A DNA stretch of 64,000 bases, from contig CADAJJ010000004.1 of NCBI GenBank assembly GCA_902788205.1, positions 1 to 64,000 of the forward strand, written 5' to 3'. The notes beneath the pieces were generated by a model that was not told where the DNA came from, did not search any database, and saw only the letters and a program-made list of their open reading frames with translations. The translations under genes were made by a program, and so were the position numbers. Source of the DNA: RUG023 sp900315435 (lineage in GTDB: Bacteria; Spirochaetota; Spirochaetia; Sphaerochaetales; Sphaerochaetaceae). This document shows, piece by piece, positions 17,007-25,925 of this stretch; positions within the stretch are counted from its first letter, which is position 1; every line of letters starts with the position of its first letter.

Positions 17007-17787
17007 GATCAAGCACATCACCAAGGTGTTCTACCCGGGCACGGTCAACGAGAAGACCGCCCTGGAGAACGTGAGCCTGACAGTCAACGATGGCGACGTC
17101 ATCTGTGTCATCGGCTCCAACGGAAGCGGGAAGAGCACGCTGTTCAACCTGATCAGCGGCACCTACCCGGTGACCAGCGGCGAGATTCTCCTGAACGGCA
17201 GGAACATCACCCACATGCCCGAGTACCGCAGGGCCTTCACCATCGGCCGTATCTTCCAGGACCCGACCAAGGGCACGGCGGCAAGCATGTCGATCGCGGA
17301 CAACATGATCACTGCCTCGACCAAAGGCATGAAAGGACTCCGTCGGAGCCTGAACAAGGCGAAGAAGGAGGAGTTCGCCAAACTGCTCGAGCCAATCGGG
17401 CTCTCCAAGCGGCTGGAGGACAACGTCGGACTGCTTTCCGGCGGACAGAGACAGGCGCTGACACTGCTGATGACGGTCATGAGCAAGCCGCAGCTGGTCC
17501 TGCTCGACGAGCACACTGCGGCCCTTGACCCGCGCAACGCCCAGATCGTCATGGACCTGACCACCCAGTACATCAACCAGTACAACCTGACCGCACTGAT
17601 GGTCACCCACAACATGGAGTTCGCCATCAACTACGGCAACCGTCTGATCATGATGGATGGCGGACAGATTGTGCTGGACATCCACGGCGAGGAGAAGAAG
17701 CGGCTGACTGTCTCCAAGCTGGTCAAGCTCTTCAGGACCGTACGCAACAAGGAGTATGACGACGACGAAGGGTTGCTCACCAAGTGA
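16999..17787 (+). CDS. ABC transporter ATP-binding protein (TrpZ-like)
   Basis: 262 aa ATPase. Walker A GSNGSGKST (about residues 39-47), Q-loop IFQDPTKG near 92, signature LSGGQRQ near 148, Walker B LVLLDEH near 171 and the H-loop in MVTHNMEF near 204. The Q-loop and D-loop pattern matches the permease-type importers. It energises the neighbouring permease. The gene begins inside the permease 3' end and is followed by a strong terminator. Confidence 0.9.
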   Translation: MLEIKHITKVFYPGTVNEKTALENVSLTVNDGDVICVIGSNGSGKSTLFNLISGTYPVTSGEILLNGRNITHMPEYRRAFTIGRIFQDPTKGTAASMSIADNMITASTKGMKGLRRSLNKAKKEEFAKLLEPIGLSKRLEDNVGLLSGGQRQALTLLMTVMSKPQLVLLDEHTAALDPRNAQIVMDLTTQYINQYNLTALMVTHNMEFAINYGNRLIMMDGGQIVLDIHGEEKKRLTVSKLVKLFRTVRNKEYDDDEGLLTK

Positions 17788-17812
17788 TCCCGCTCCTCCT
17801 TCTTGCTTCCCC

Positions 17813-17842
17813 GACAGGCGCCTCCAAGGCGCCTGTCTTGTT
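17813..17842 (+). terminator. Intrinsic terminator of the TrpXYZ-like operon
   Basis: Ten-bp arms GACAGGCGCC/GGCGCCTGTC (17813-17822 and 17828-17837) followed by TTGTT. Confidence 0.85.
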
Positions 17843-18023
17843 GTGCAAAAGGAGGATTTCCGAGTATCCAGCCCAATGCAAAAAGAAGTAAACGATTCCA
17901 CACCGTCAGTATATCAATTAATTTATTATATATATGTGAATTATTTTTGTTGATTATTTTTATGTGATTGAATGTCTTCTCGTATTAACCTGCTATATTC
18001 TATTTCAAAATTGCCTTTTTGAT

Positions 18024-18064
18024 TATAATGGGGGGGATTTCTTCATCAAATGTAAACGTTGACA
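18024..18064 (+). promoter_or_regulatory. Promoter and LacI-type operator of the sugar ABC operon
   Basis: The 315-bp gap 17843-18157 contains no gene and is strikingly AT-rich in its first half. A consensus -10 TATAAT (18024-18029) is followed at 18051-18064 by TGTAAACGTTGACA, a LacI-family operator palindrome with one mismatch. Placed just after the transcription start it would block initiation. The LacI regulator is the fourth gene of the operon. Confidence 0.6.
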
Positions 18065-18157
18065 TATTGGAATTTGCGCGTTAGTGTGTGAGATATCAAA
18101 GGAAAACACGCTTTTGGCCTTGATGAAGGAAAAGGTCCAAACAGAGGAGGAAACAGC

Positions 18158-19495
18158 ATGAAAAGGAAAGCTATGGCTTGCGCACTCGTCGCGACCACAC
18201 TGCTCGCAGCAACATTCGCCCAAGGTGGACGGGAGTCCGCCCCGGCCGCAAAAGCAATCCCGGTTCCGTCCACAGGATCCGAAAAAGTCGGGACGCCATT
18301 CGCCAATCAGGTACACATCACCATCATGAACTCGAAACCGGAGATTTCCGAAGCCCTCCAGGCAGGTGCCGATGCCTTCGGCAAAGCATACAATGTGAAG
18401 GTCGAGCTGTACGACACCTCGTCTCCGGGCGATACGCTCGCGCAGAAATACGCCGCGGGAGACGCGCCCACAATCGGGATCATGGATATCGCCAACGTCC
18501 GTGACCTGTACGGCGAGAAACTGGCCGATCTTTCCGACCAGGAATGGACTCGGGTTGGCGGCAGAACTCTCGGCGCTGTCATGAACGGCAACGTCTATGG
18601 CATGCCCCTCACCATCGAAGGCATGTGCCTGATTTACAACAAGACCGCCATCGAGAAAACCGTCGGACATGCGTTCGACGCATCGCAGTACACGACCCTC
18701 GACCAGTTCAAGCAGCTGTTCAGCGAACTGAAAGCCGGCGGGATGGAGTATCCGATGGTGCTCAACAAGGAAGATTGGTCCATCGGGCAGAAGGGATACC
18801 AGTGGATTTATGACTACCAGGACGGGACTGCGGCCGGAGCCATCAACTTCTTGAAAGACGTGCACAACGGAAAGACCACTTTCGAGCAGAATGCGGTCTT
18901 CCAGAAAACGTATGACGCCTTCGACCTGTTCATCGCCCACAACATCAACCACGCCGATCCGCTTTCCGCCGACTACGATTTGAATGCGAGCTACGTCGCC
19001 GAGGGTACAGCCGCTTTCTGGCTCAACGGAACCTGGGCATGGCCCGATTTCGAGCCATATGCCGTGGAAGGCATGGAATATGGCGTCTGCGCGTTCCCGT
19101 ACAACGACGAGCCGACCCAAGGCAAGGTTGTCGCAGGAGCTACCAAGTTCGCGGCGGTCGACAAGGTCAATGCTACCGAGGAGCAGCAGAAAGCCGCGAA
19201 GATGTTCCTGAATTGGCTGGTGTTCACAGATGAAGGACAGGATTGCCTGATCAACAAATGCGGCATCGTGACGGCGTTCAACAACATCGCCCTCGAGCCC
19301 AACAATCCGTTCAACGTCAGCCTGAAAACCTACATCGACAAGGGACTGGTAGTAGAGAACGCGACCTACATGCCTTCCGACCATCGCAGCGTGCTTGCCG
19401 CCCATATGCAGGCGTATCTTGATGGCAAGGCGACTCGGAACGAAATCGCCAAGTGGCTTGACGCCTACTGGACCGACCATCTTCCGAAGGAATGA
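18158..19495 (+). CDS. Extracellular sugar-binding protein (MalE-like, family 1)
   Basis: 445 aa with signal peptide to about residue 21 (ATFAQGGRES). Family 1 solute-binding protein for oligosaccharides, with the usual Asp-rich hinge and C-terminal helical lobe (ending WTDHLPKE). First gene of a five-gene operon with two MalFG-type permeases, a LacI regulator and a sucrose-phosphorylase-family enzyme, so the ligand is probably sucrose or a related glucoside. Ribosome-binding site GAGGAGG. No ATPase gene lies in the operon; a shared MsmK/MalK-type ATPase elsewhere must serve it. Confidence 0.88.
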   Translation: MKRKAMACALVATTLLAATFAQGGRESAPAAKAIPVPSTGSEKVGTPFANQVHITIMNSKPEISEALQAGADAFGKAYNVKVELYDTSSPGDTLAQKYAAGDAPTIGIMDIANVRDLYGEKLADLSDQEWTRVGGRTLGAVMNGNVYGMPLTIEGMCLIYNKTAIEKTVGHAFDASQYTTLDQFKQLFSELKAGGMEYPMVLNKEDWSIGQKGYQWIYDYQDGTAAGAINFLKDVHNGKTTFEQNAVFQKTYDAFDLFIAHNINHADPLSADYDLNASYVAEGTAAFWLNGTWAWPDFEPYAVEGMEYGVCAFPYNDEPTQGKVVAGATKFAAVDKVNATEEQQKAAKMFLNWLVFTDEGQDCLINKCGIVTAFNNIALEPNNPFNVSLKTYIDKGLVVENATYMPSDHRSVLAAHMQAYLDGKATRNEIAKWLDAYWTDHLPKE

Positions 19496-19508
19496 TTCGG
19501 AACAACAC

Positions 19509-19546
19509 AGGCCGGAACCTTGATTGATTCCGGCCTGCAGTCTTTT
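19509..19546 (+). terminator. Intra-operon terminator/attenuator after the sugar-binding protein
   Basis: AGGCCGGAA (19509-19517) pairs with TTCCGGCCT (19528-19536), followed by TCTTTT. It lies between the binding-protein stop and the permease ribosome-binding site. Confidence 0.75.
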
Positions 19547-19562
19547 GAAACTGGAGGCTGGT

Positions 19563-20447
19563 ATGTCGCAAAACATGCATGCAAGCAGGAAGTTCTGGCT
19601 CTACATGTCGTTCGTCGGGCCGGCGGCGGTCTTTTTCTTCCTCGTGTTCGTCATTCCGCTCGTCTACGGAATCTACCTCACCCTCACCGACTGGGATGGC
19701 ATAGCGGCACAGATGCACTTCGTCGGAAGCGCGAATTACCTGTCAGTGCTCACCGATGGGTCTTTCTGGAATTCCATGGGCCGCACCATCGTCTATTCCT
19801 GCATTTCGGTGATCGCCATCAACCTCATCGCCTTCGGGCTCGCGTACCTGCTGACAAGCGGCATCAAAGGCCAGAATTTCCTTCGTGCCGGCTTCTTTAC
19901 CCCGAACCTCATCGGAGGATTGATTCTTGGATACATCTGGCAGTTCATGTTCAGCAGGGTGTTCGTCTCGATCTTCAGCCATATTCCCGCCACCATCTTC
20001 CAACGCTCATGGCTTTCCTCTCCCCACACCGCCATGGCAGCCATGATCATCGTGACCACATGGCAGTACTCAGGCTACATGCTCCTCATTTATATCGCAG
20101 GCTTTGTCGGCATTCCGAAAGACCTGCTCGAGGCAGCCCGCATCGACGGGGCGAGCGAACAGGTGGTCACGAGGAAAATCCGTTTGCCGCTGATGGTGCC
20201 ATCCATCGTCATCAGCCTGTTCCTCTCGATCACTCGTACGTTCAAGGTCTATGATGTCAACCTCTCCCTTACCGCGGGAGGTCCCTACGACTCGACCAAA
20301 CTTGCCGCGATGCACATTTATTCCAAAGCGTTCGAAGAACAGAAATATGGGGAAGGACAGGCCGAGGCGCTGGTGATGTTCGCCATCATGGCGGCTATAG
20401 CCCTTACCCAGACCTATCTTGGCAAGAAACGGGAACAGGAGGCCTGA
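19563..20447 (+). CDS. Sugar ABC transporter permease (MalF-like)
   Basis: 294 aa. Start at 19563 after GGAGG at 5 nt. Six membrane segments; the EAA coupling motif is seen as LLEAARIDGASE near residue 190. First of two inner-membrane permeases of the importer. The gene ends one base before the next permease's ATG region, so translation is likely coupled. Confidence 0.9.
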   Translation: MSQNMHASRKFWLYMSFVGPAAVFFFLVFVIPLVYGIYLTLTDWDGIAAQMHFVGSANYLSVLTDGSFWNSMGRTIVYSCISVIAINLIAFGLAYLLTSGIKGQNFLRAGFFTPNLIGGLILGYIWQFMFSRVFVSIFSHIPATIFQRSWLSSPHTAMAAMIIVTTWQYSGYMLLIYIAGFVGIPKDLLEAARIDGASEQVVTRKIRLPLMVPSIVISLFLSITRTFKVYDVNLSLTAGGPYDSTKLAAMHIYSKAFEEQKYGEGQAEALVMFAIMAAIALTQTYLGKKREQEA

Positions 20448-20448
20448 C

Positions 20449-21297
20449 ATGAGAAGACCTATCCAACATCGCACCATGACCCTGAAGACCATCCTCGCCA
20501 TAGTCCTGTGGCTTGGCTACATGTTTCCTTTCGCACTCGTTTTGACCAACTCTCTGAAAAGGAAAGTGTCCATCGTCAAATTTCCCCTCCAGCTGTTCGA
20601 CGAGAAAGGCCTGCAGTGGGTCAATTACAAGAATGCAATCGAGAAGATGAGTTTCTTCCGTTCATTCGGCAACAGTTTTTTTGTCACCGCTTGCAGCGTC
20701 GCCATTCTCCTGCTTTTCTCTTCCATGGCTGCCTGGTTCCTCGTCCGCCATGCGACATGGAAAAGCTCCAAGATCACCTTTGCGTTGATGATGGCATCCA
20801 TGGCCGTCCCCTTCCAGGTGGTCATGATTCCGTTGATTTCCATCTACGGAGGGGTGTTCCACATGCTCAACTCACGCATCACCCTGATCCTGATGAACTT
20901 CGGTTTCGGTGTCGCCCTGTGCATCTTCATGTGCCATGGCTTCATCAAGGCGAACGTTCCCCTCTCTCTTGAAGAAGCGGCCACCATTGATGGTTGCAGT
21001 CCTCACGCGACGTTCTTCTTTGTGGTGTTCCCCCTCATGAAACCCATTCTCTCGACCATCACCATTCTTGAGGCATTGGGATTCTGGAACGACTACCTTC
21101 TGCCCTACCTGGTGCTTGGAAAGAAGGAAATCGCCACCTTGCCGCTGGCCATCAGGACATTCTACGGTACTTTCTCCAACGATTATGGTAACATCATGGC
21201 AGGTCTGGTACTCTCCATGCTCCCCATCATCGTGCTGTACATCTTCTTGCAGAAATACATCGTCGGTGGAGTCATTGCAGGTGCTGTGAAATCATAA
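20449..21297 (+). CDS. Sugar ABC transporter permease (MalG-like)
   Basis: 282 aa with six membrane segments and the EAA-loop LEEAATIDGCSP near residue 177. It follows the MalF-like gene with a 1-nt gap and forms the heterodimeric channel with it. The C-terminus (GGVIAGAVKS) is typical of MalG/UgpE proteins. Confidence 0.9.
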   Translation: MRRPIQHRTMTLKTILAIVLWLGYMFPFALVLTNSLKRKVSIVKFPLQLFDEKGLQWVNYKNAIEKMSFFRSFGNSFFVTACSVAILLLFSSMAAWFLVRHATWKSSKITFALMMASMAVPFQVVMIPLISIYGGVFHMLNSRITLILMNFGFGVALCIFMCHGFIKANVPLSLEEAATIDGCSPHATFFFVVFPLMKPILSTITILEALGFWNDYLLPYLVLGKKEIATLPLAIRTFYGTFSNDYGNIMAGLVLSMLPIIVLYIFLQKYIVGGVIAGAVKS

Positions 21298-21311
21298 TGG
21301 AAGGGAAAGGA

Positions 21312-22283
21312 ATGGCAACAATCATCGATGTCGCGAAAGAAGCCGGGGTATCCACTGCGACCGTCAGCAGAGTGTTGAACGGAAGCCCGAACCTGACCGA
21401 TGCAACAAGGGCCCGCGTGCTTGAGGTGATGCGGAAACTCAACTATCGTCCCAATGCGGTCGCCCGGTCATTGGTCACGGGAGAGACCCGGTGCCTCGGC
21501 ATCATGTTGCCCGACCTGAACATGCCGTTCTGGTCCCAACTCGCACACGAGCTATCCCGGGCCGCAGAGGCGCATGGCTATGCGCTGATGGTCACCAATT
21601 CGCCCCAAGACCGCGATTCCTACATCCGCAGTTACCGTGCGCTTTCCCGTAACATGTCCGGGGGGATCATCACCTCGTTCATCAATGGAACGGAGGAATT
21701 CCTTGGCAAGTCGCTCGTGCCCACGGTGGTCATCGCGAACGCGAACTGTTCTCCATCCGTCTCTTCGAACGACAGGCAGGGCGGCACCCTCGCCGCCCGG
21801 CATCTGATTGCCAAAGGGTGCCATAACCTTGTGCATATCGCAGGAGAGATGAAATACCACCGTACCTCGGATGAGCGGACGTATGCGTTCTTGGAGGAAT
21901 GCAAGCGGAACAACGTCCCCTGCAAGGTATACCATGCGACTACCGACATGCAGAAGGAGAACGACTACCGGGGCATCATCAGTGACGCCTTCTATGGAAA
22001 CAGGGACATGGATGGGATTTTCGCCAGCAACGACATCATTGCCAGCCTTTGCATCTCTACCGCGCTCTCCCTCGGCTATCGCATTCCAGAGGACCTCAAG
22101 ATTGTCGGGTATGACGACATCAACATCAGCTCGATGATCTTCCCCTCGCTTACCACGATTCGCCAGAACTACCGGCTCCTCGCCGAGACTTCCGTTGAAG
22201 CGGTGATTGATCTCATGGCGGGGAAACCAGTACCGGAACACCAGATATTTCCGGTAGACCTTGTCGAAAGGAAATCTACGTAA
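21312..22283 (+). CDS. LacI-family transcriptional regulator
   Basis: 323 aa. Start at 21312 because GGAAGG lies 7 nt upstream; an alternative ATG at 21297 overlaps the permease stop. N-terminal LacI helix-turn-helix (TIIDVAKEAGVSTATVSRVL) and hinge helix (YRPNAVARSL), then a sugar-binding type-1 periplasmic-like effector domain. It probably represses its own operon through the palindrome at 18051-18064 and is released by the imported sugar or a product. Confidence 0.9.
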   Translation: MATIIDVAKEAGVSTATVSRVLNGSPNLTDATRARVLEVMRKLNYRPNAVARSLVTGETRCLGIMLPDLNMPFWSQLAHELSRAAEAHGYALMVTNSPQDRDSYIRSYRALSRNMSGGIITSFINGTEEFLGKSLVPTVVIANANCSPSVSSNDRQGGTLAARHLIAKGCHNLVHIAGEMKYHRTSDERTYAFLEECKRNNVPCKVYHATTDMQKENDYRGIISDAFYGNRDMDGIFASNDIIASLCISTALSLGYRIPEDLKIVGYDDINISSMIFPSLTTIRQNYRLLAETSVEAVIDLMAGKPVPEHQIFPVDLVERKST

Positions 22284-22299
22284 TTGCAAAGGATCTCAT

Positions 22300-23757
22300 A
22301 TGCAACAGACTATTCCCAATACCATCATGCTCATCACGTATGCGGACTGCATGGGCAAAAACCTCAAGGACCTTTCATCGGTTCTGGACAAGCACCTGCA
22401 GGGAGCCATCGGAGGCTTGCATATCCTGCCCTTCTTTCCTTCCACTGCGGACAGGGGCTTCGCGCCGACTACCTACAAAGAGGTCGATCCGGCTTTCGGA
22501 ACCTGGGACGATATCAAGGACCTTGGCTCCCGGTACTACCTGATGTACGACTACATGATCAACCATCTTTCCTCGGGGAGCGCGATCTATCAGGATTTCC
22601 TTGAGAAAAAGGACCATTCCAAGTATAAGGATTTCTTTATCAGGTACAAAAACTTCTGGTCCAAAGGAGAACCTTCCGCACATGATCTCGAAATCATGTA
22701 CAGACGTAAGGAACAGCCGTGGATTGAAGCGACTTTCGCCGACGGGACCAAGGAGAAACTGTGGACCACATTCAGCGACCACCAGATCGACATCAACCAG
22801 AAAAGCCAGGCTGCCTGGAACTTCCACACGGACAACCTCCGCTTTCTTGCCGCCCATGGCGCGTCAATCATCAGGCTTGATGCCGTTGCCTATGCGGCGA
22901 AACGGGAAGGAACAAGCTGTTTCTTCGCGGAGCCGGAAATCTGGGAATTGCTGCGGCGATGCCGTTCCATCCTGGACCAGGAGGGAACCTTGCTCCTGTC
23001 GGAAATCCATGAGCAGTATTTCCTTGAGAAGCGTCTTGAGGAACACGGCTACTGGACGTACGATTTCCAGCTTCCCATGCTTCTGCTCAACGCCATCTAC
23101 AAAGGGCACACCTCTTATCTGAAGGATTGGCTGCGGATATGCCCGCGGACCCAGTTCACCACGTTGGACACCCATGACGGCATAGGTGTCGTCGATGCCA
23201 GGTACCTCATGCCGGACGAGGAACTGCTCGATACCAGAAGGGAATGCCTGAAGCGCAACCCAGGAGTATACGAGATGTACGCAAGGGCCGGCATGCATAT
23301 GGATCTGGACAAGTTCGACACCTACCAGATCAACTGCACCTACTACAGCGCTTGCGATGCGGATGACGACAAGTATTTCCTTGCCAGGGCCGTCCAGTTC
23401 TTCACCCCGGGAATTCCCCAGGTATACTATGTCGGCATGCTCGCGGGGCGAAACGATTGGGACCTATACAACAAGACGAAGGCAAACCGGGACATCAACC
23501 GTCACTATTATTCGACCCAGGAGGTCGCACAGGAGGTCGAACGTCCAATCGTCCGCAAACTCTTGGCGCTGATGAGACTCCGCAACACCCACCCTGCTTT
23601 TGACGGAACCTTCCACCTTCTTCCGTCGGACAGCCATACGCTTTCCATTATGTGGACGAAGGGTGTGGAGTATGTCTCCCTGCATGCGGATTTCTCGACG
23701 TTCCAGGCAGGCATCGTCTATTCGGAGGCTGGAACCGAAAAACGGTTCGAAGGGTAA
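22300..23757 (+). CDS. Sucrose phosphorylase family enzyme (GH13_18)
   Basis: 485 aa, start at 22300 after AAAGGA. GH13 subfamily 18 phosphorylase: HILPFFPST near residue 41, nucleophile Asp194 in IRLDAVAY, acid/base Glu235 in LLSEIHEQY, stabiliser Asp in LDTHDGIG near 290, and the conserved INRHYYST near 400. It uses phosphate to cleave sucrose (or a related glucoside such as glucosylglycerate or sucrose 6'-phosphate) to alpha-glucose 1-phosphate. Import by the adjacent non-PTS ABC system favours an unphosphorylated substrate. The exact acceptor cannot be fixed from sequence. Cytoplasmic, last gene of the operon. Confidence 0.88.
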   Translation: MQQTIPNTIMLITYADCMGKNLKDLSSVLDKHLQGAIGGLHILPFFPSTADRGFAPTTYKEVDPAFGTWDDIKDLGSRYYLMYDYMINHLSSGSAIYQDFLEKKDHSKYKDFFIRYKNFWSKGEPSAHDLEIMYRRKEQPWIEATFADGTKEKLWTTFSDHQIDINQKSQAAWNFHTDNLRFLAAHGASIIRLDAVAYAAKREGTSCFFAEPEIWELLRRCRSILDQEGTLLLSEIHEQYFLEKRLEEHGYWTYDFQLPMLLLNAIYKGHTSYLKDWLRICPRTQFTTLDTHDGIGVVDARYLMPDEELLDTRRECLKRNPGVYEMYARAGMHMDLDKFDTYQINCTYYSACDADDDKYFLARAVQFFTPGIPQVYYVGMLAGRNDWDLYNKTKANRDINRHYYSTQEVAQEVERPIVRKLLALMRLRNTHPAFDGTFHLLPSDSHTLSIMWTKGVEYVSLHADFSTFQAGIVYSEAGTEKRFEG

Positions 23758-23761
23758 GGAA

Positions 23762-23804
23762 ATGCCCCGAAAGACAGCATCTGTCATCGGGGCATGTGTG
23801 TTTT
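23762..23804 (+). terminator. Terminator between convergent sucrose phosphorylase and rsfS genes
   Basis: ATGCCCCGA (23762-23770) pairs with TCGGGGCAT (23787-23795), with an inner GACAG/CTGTC pairing; a TTTT run follows at 23801. Confidence 0.75.
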
Positions 23805-23820
23805 CGTTTTCCTGGAGGTC

Positions 23821-24165
23821 TCAGCCTTCGACCTTCTTCGCCCAGAGTTTCTCCAGCGAATAGAATTCCCTCAGTTCGGAGCTCATCAGATGGATGACGA
23901 TCGGGCCGCAGTCAACCAACGTCCAGCCATCACCGGCCGGGCTCTTGTGGCGGTTGTTCACCTTCAGCCCGAGCGTCTCCAGCTCACCCCACAGCTCGTG
24001 CACGACACCTTTCAGATGTCCGGTGCTGCTCACCGTGGCGATCACGAAGCAATCTGCCCAGCTGCACTCGGGGTTCACGTCAAGAATCTCTACATCCGAG
24101 CAACGATTATCCTCCAGAAAACGCTTCAGGCTTTCCGCCTGCTCAAGAATCTTCTTTGGCACCAT
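23821..24165 (-). CDS. rsfS: Ribosomal silencing factor RsfS
   Basis: 114 aa RsfS/YbeB/DUF143 protein that binds L14 and prevents subunit joining in starvation. Conserved DVNPECSWADCFVIAT near residue 29, the WTLVDCGPIVIHLM segment near 80 and the REFYSLEKLW motif near 98 are all present. Ribosome-binding site GGAGAG. Last gene of the rplU-rpmA-obg-nadD-yqeK operon, 1 nt after the lipoprotein gene. Confidence 0.95.
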   Translation of the reverse strand: MVPKKILEQAESLKRFLEDNRCSDVEILDVNPECSWADCFVIATVSSTGHLKGVVHELWGELETLGLKVNNRHKSPAGDGWTLVDCGPIVIHLMSSELREFYSLEKLWAKKVEG

Positions 24166-24166
24166 A

Positions 24167-24718
24167 TCAGTCTCTCCTCCGCCCTGCCCTCAGGGCACCT
24201 TGGAACCACACGTCCAACCAGGGTTCCGTCTTATTCCAATCAATCGTCTCAGGCAACACCTGGCCAAGGTCAAGGTGTGTCCAATGGCTCGCCTTGCCCA
24301 TTTCCTTCCAAAGTCCGGGTGCCTGGGCAAGCGACTCCAACACCCCGGGAAGCGCACTCTTCCTCACCTGGCCACGACTGGCGGAAAGAGCCTCCCATCC
24401 ATCCTCCACATCTGTCTCCCGGCTGAGAGCCGAAAGCAGGAGTTTCAGGCGTTGCAGGTTCCCGGCAGGAGCCGTGTAGAGCATTCCCTGCTCGACGGGA
24501 ATCAGCGCCCGCACCGCCTCTTCGGTCGAGATGTCACGCCACGCCCCGTACGATTCCACAACCCGGCTCGGCATGTCAATGACTGTCAGCACCGAACCAT
24601 CGCGGATGATTGCCACCGCGTCGCTTCCAAAGGCCAGATAGGTAGCCTCGGTTTTCCGTGCACAGCCGGCAAGCAGAAGCGACAGGACAATCCCCATCAC
24701 AAGCCAACGAAACCTCAT
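24167..24718 (-). CDS. Lipoprotein of unknown function between yqeK and rsfS
   Basis: 183 aa with signal peptide and lipobox (LLLAGC, Cys near residue 19). Overlaps the yqeK stop by ATGA. The mature part (YLAFGSDAVAIIRDGS, then an alpha-helical region with Trp residues) matches no family I know. In many genomes a LytR-CpsA-Psr protein occupies this slot; this sequence is far too short for that domain and lacks its Arg/Asp motifs. Confidence 0.7.
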   Translation of the reverse strand: MRFRWLVMGIVLSLLLAGCARKTEATYLAFGSDAVAIIRDGSVLTVIDMPSRVVESYGAWRDISTEEAVRALIPVEQGMLYTAPAGNLQRLKLLLSALSRETDVEDGWEALSASRGQVRKSALPGVLESLAQAPGLWKEMGKASHWTHLDLGQVLPETIDWNKTEPWLDVWFQGALRAGRRRD

Positions 24719-25302
24719 CGAATCCGTTTTCCTTCCTTGAGACAGGCCTCCAGAGCCATGGTGGCATGGGCGTTCGTCCGTCCCAGCTCGTGGAAATACC
24801 GGTCCTGCTTCAGAAGAATGGCAAGCGCCACATCATCCAGGTTCTTCTGGTTCAGCAGCTCACCCCTTTCCGCATCGGAAATGTGGGTGCGTAGCGGCTC
24901 CAGATAATCGCTGACGAAAAGCACCAGCCCCATGCGTCCCATGTCGACCGAGCCAAGGGTATGCCACCTGACCGCTGTAGCCAACTCGCCACCAAATCCC
25001 TCTTCCCTCAACAGCGCCGCAGCGACAGGGCCATGGAGCAACTGGGGCTGGGACAGCTCTTCCGGCTCGAGCCCCACGTGGTGGGAATCAACGAAATCGT
25101 ACAGTTGTTCGTCGCTCCACTCACGGCAGATGTCATGGAGCAGACCGCAGGCGTACAGTTCGTCGTCATCCAGCGTCTCGGCGAACATATGGGACAGGCG
25201 GATGTTGGTCAGCGCCACGCTCACGCTGTGGGCAAAACGATGGTTGCTCTCGCTGCCACGGATTCTTGCCTCAATGGCGGTACAATCGATGGGTTTCAAC
25301 AT
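24715..25302 (-). CDS. yqeK: HD-domain hydrolase YqeK (Ap4A hydrolase, symmetrical)
   Basis: 195 aa. HD domain with RFAHSVSVA near residue 22, the LLHDICRE metal motif near 54, and LLHGPVAA and WHTLG further on, matching the YqeK family that cleaves diadenosine tetraphosphate to two ADP. Starts at 25302 within the nadD 3' end (32-nt overlap) after an AAGGAAG site. The position after nadD is conserved in many bacteria. Confidence 0.92.
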   Translation of the reverse strand: MLKPIDCTAIEARIRGSESNHRFAHSVSVALTNIRLSHMFAETLDDDELYACGLLHDICREWSDEQLYDFVDSHHVGLEPEELSQPQLLHGPVAAALLREEGFGGELATAVRWHTLGSVDMGRMGLVLFVSDYLEPLRTHISDAERGELLNQKNLDDVALAILLKQDRYFHELGRTNAHATMALEACLKEGKRIR

Positions 25303-25921
25303 AGTCGGCTACTTCCTTAGGCATGAGAGCCCGGATCACTTCCGGCATCGCGCTATGGCGTCGCAACGCGCCAATGGCATCACGAATCTCCGTGGAACTG
25401 TCACTGAACAGGCTATCATGGATGTACTTCAAATCGATATCCGGACCATTCCAGACCGGTTCGGCGCTCTCCCTCCGGGCGACCACAAAGGTGGCGACCT
25501 TGCGTAGCTCATCGAAATCGTGCCACTTGGGAAGCCCCGGAAGCAGGTCGTCCCCCATTACGACACCAAGTTTCCCGTCAACCGGGTATTTCTGATAGAT
25601 TTCGGCGACGGTGTCGCTGGTGTAGGAAACGCCCCCCCGCTCCAGCTCCATCGGGTCGACAATCAGAGAGCACTTGGGGTCGTCGGGGTAGAGCGAGGGA
25701 TAGGCTTTGACAGCAAGACGGAGCATCTCGAAGCGGTCGAGCCCGCTGGCAAGCTGCACCTCCTGCTTGAAGTTGTTCTTGGCCACCGGGACAAGAATGA
25801 ATCTCCGATAGCCAGTGGAAGTCAGGACGGAATGAATCAGATGAAGGTGTCCGAGATGGACAGGATCGAAGCTGCCTCCCACCATCGCGGTGGCAAGGCG
25901 CATGACTGCCGCATGCTCCAT
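25271..25921 (-). CDS. nadD: Nicotinate-nucleotide adenylyltransferase NadD
   Basis: 216 aa. Adenylates nicotinate mononucleotide in NAD synthesis. Signature GGSFDPVHLGHLHL near residue 14 (the T/HxGH nucleotide-binding motif), VPVAKNNFK near 45 and SSTEIRDAI near 175, the latter being the ISSTxIR-type motif. Start at 25921, 9 nt after GGAGGAGG located in the end of obg. Confidence 0.93.
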   Translation of the reverse strand: MEHAAVMRLATAMVGGSFDPVHLGHLHLIHSVLTSTGYRRFILVPVAKNNFKQEVQLASGLDRFEMLRLAVKAYPSLYPDDPKCSLIVDPMELERGGVSYTSDTVAEIYQKYPVDGKLGVVMGDDLLPGLPKWHDFDELRKVATFVVARRESAEPVWNGPDIDLKYIHDSLFSDSSTEIRDAIGALRRHSAMPEVIRALMPKEVADYVETHRLYRH

Positions 25922-25925
25922 AGTG

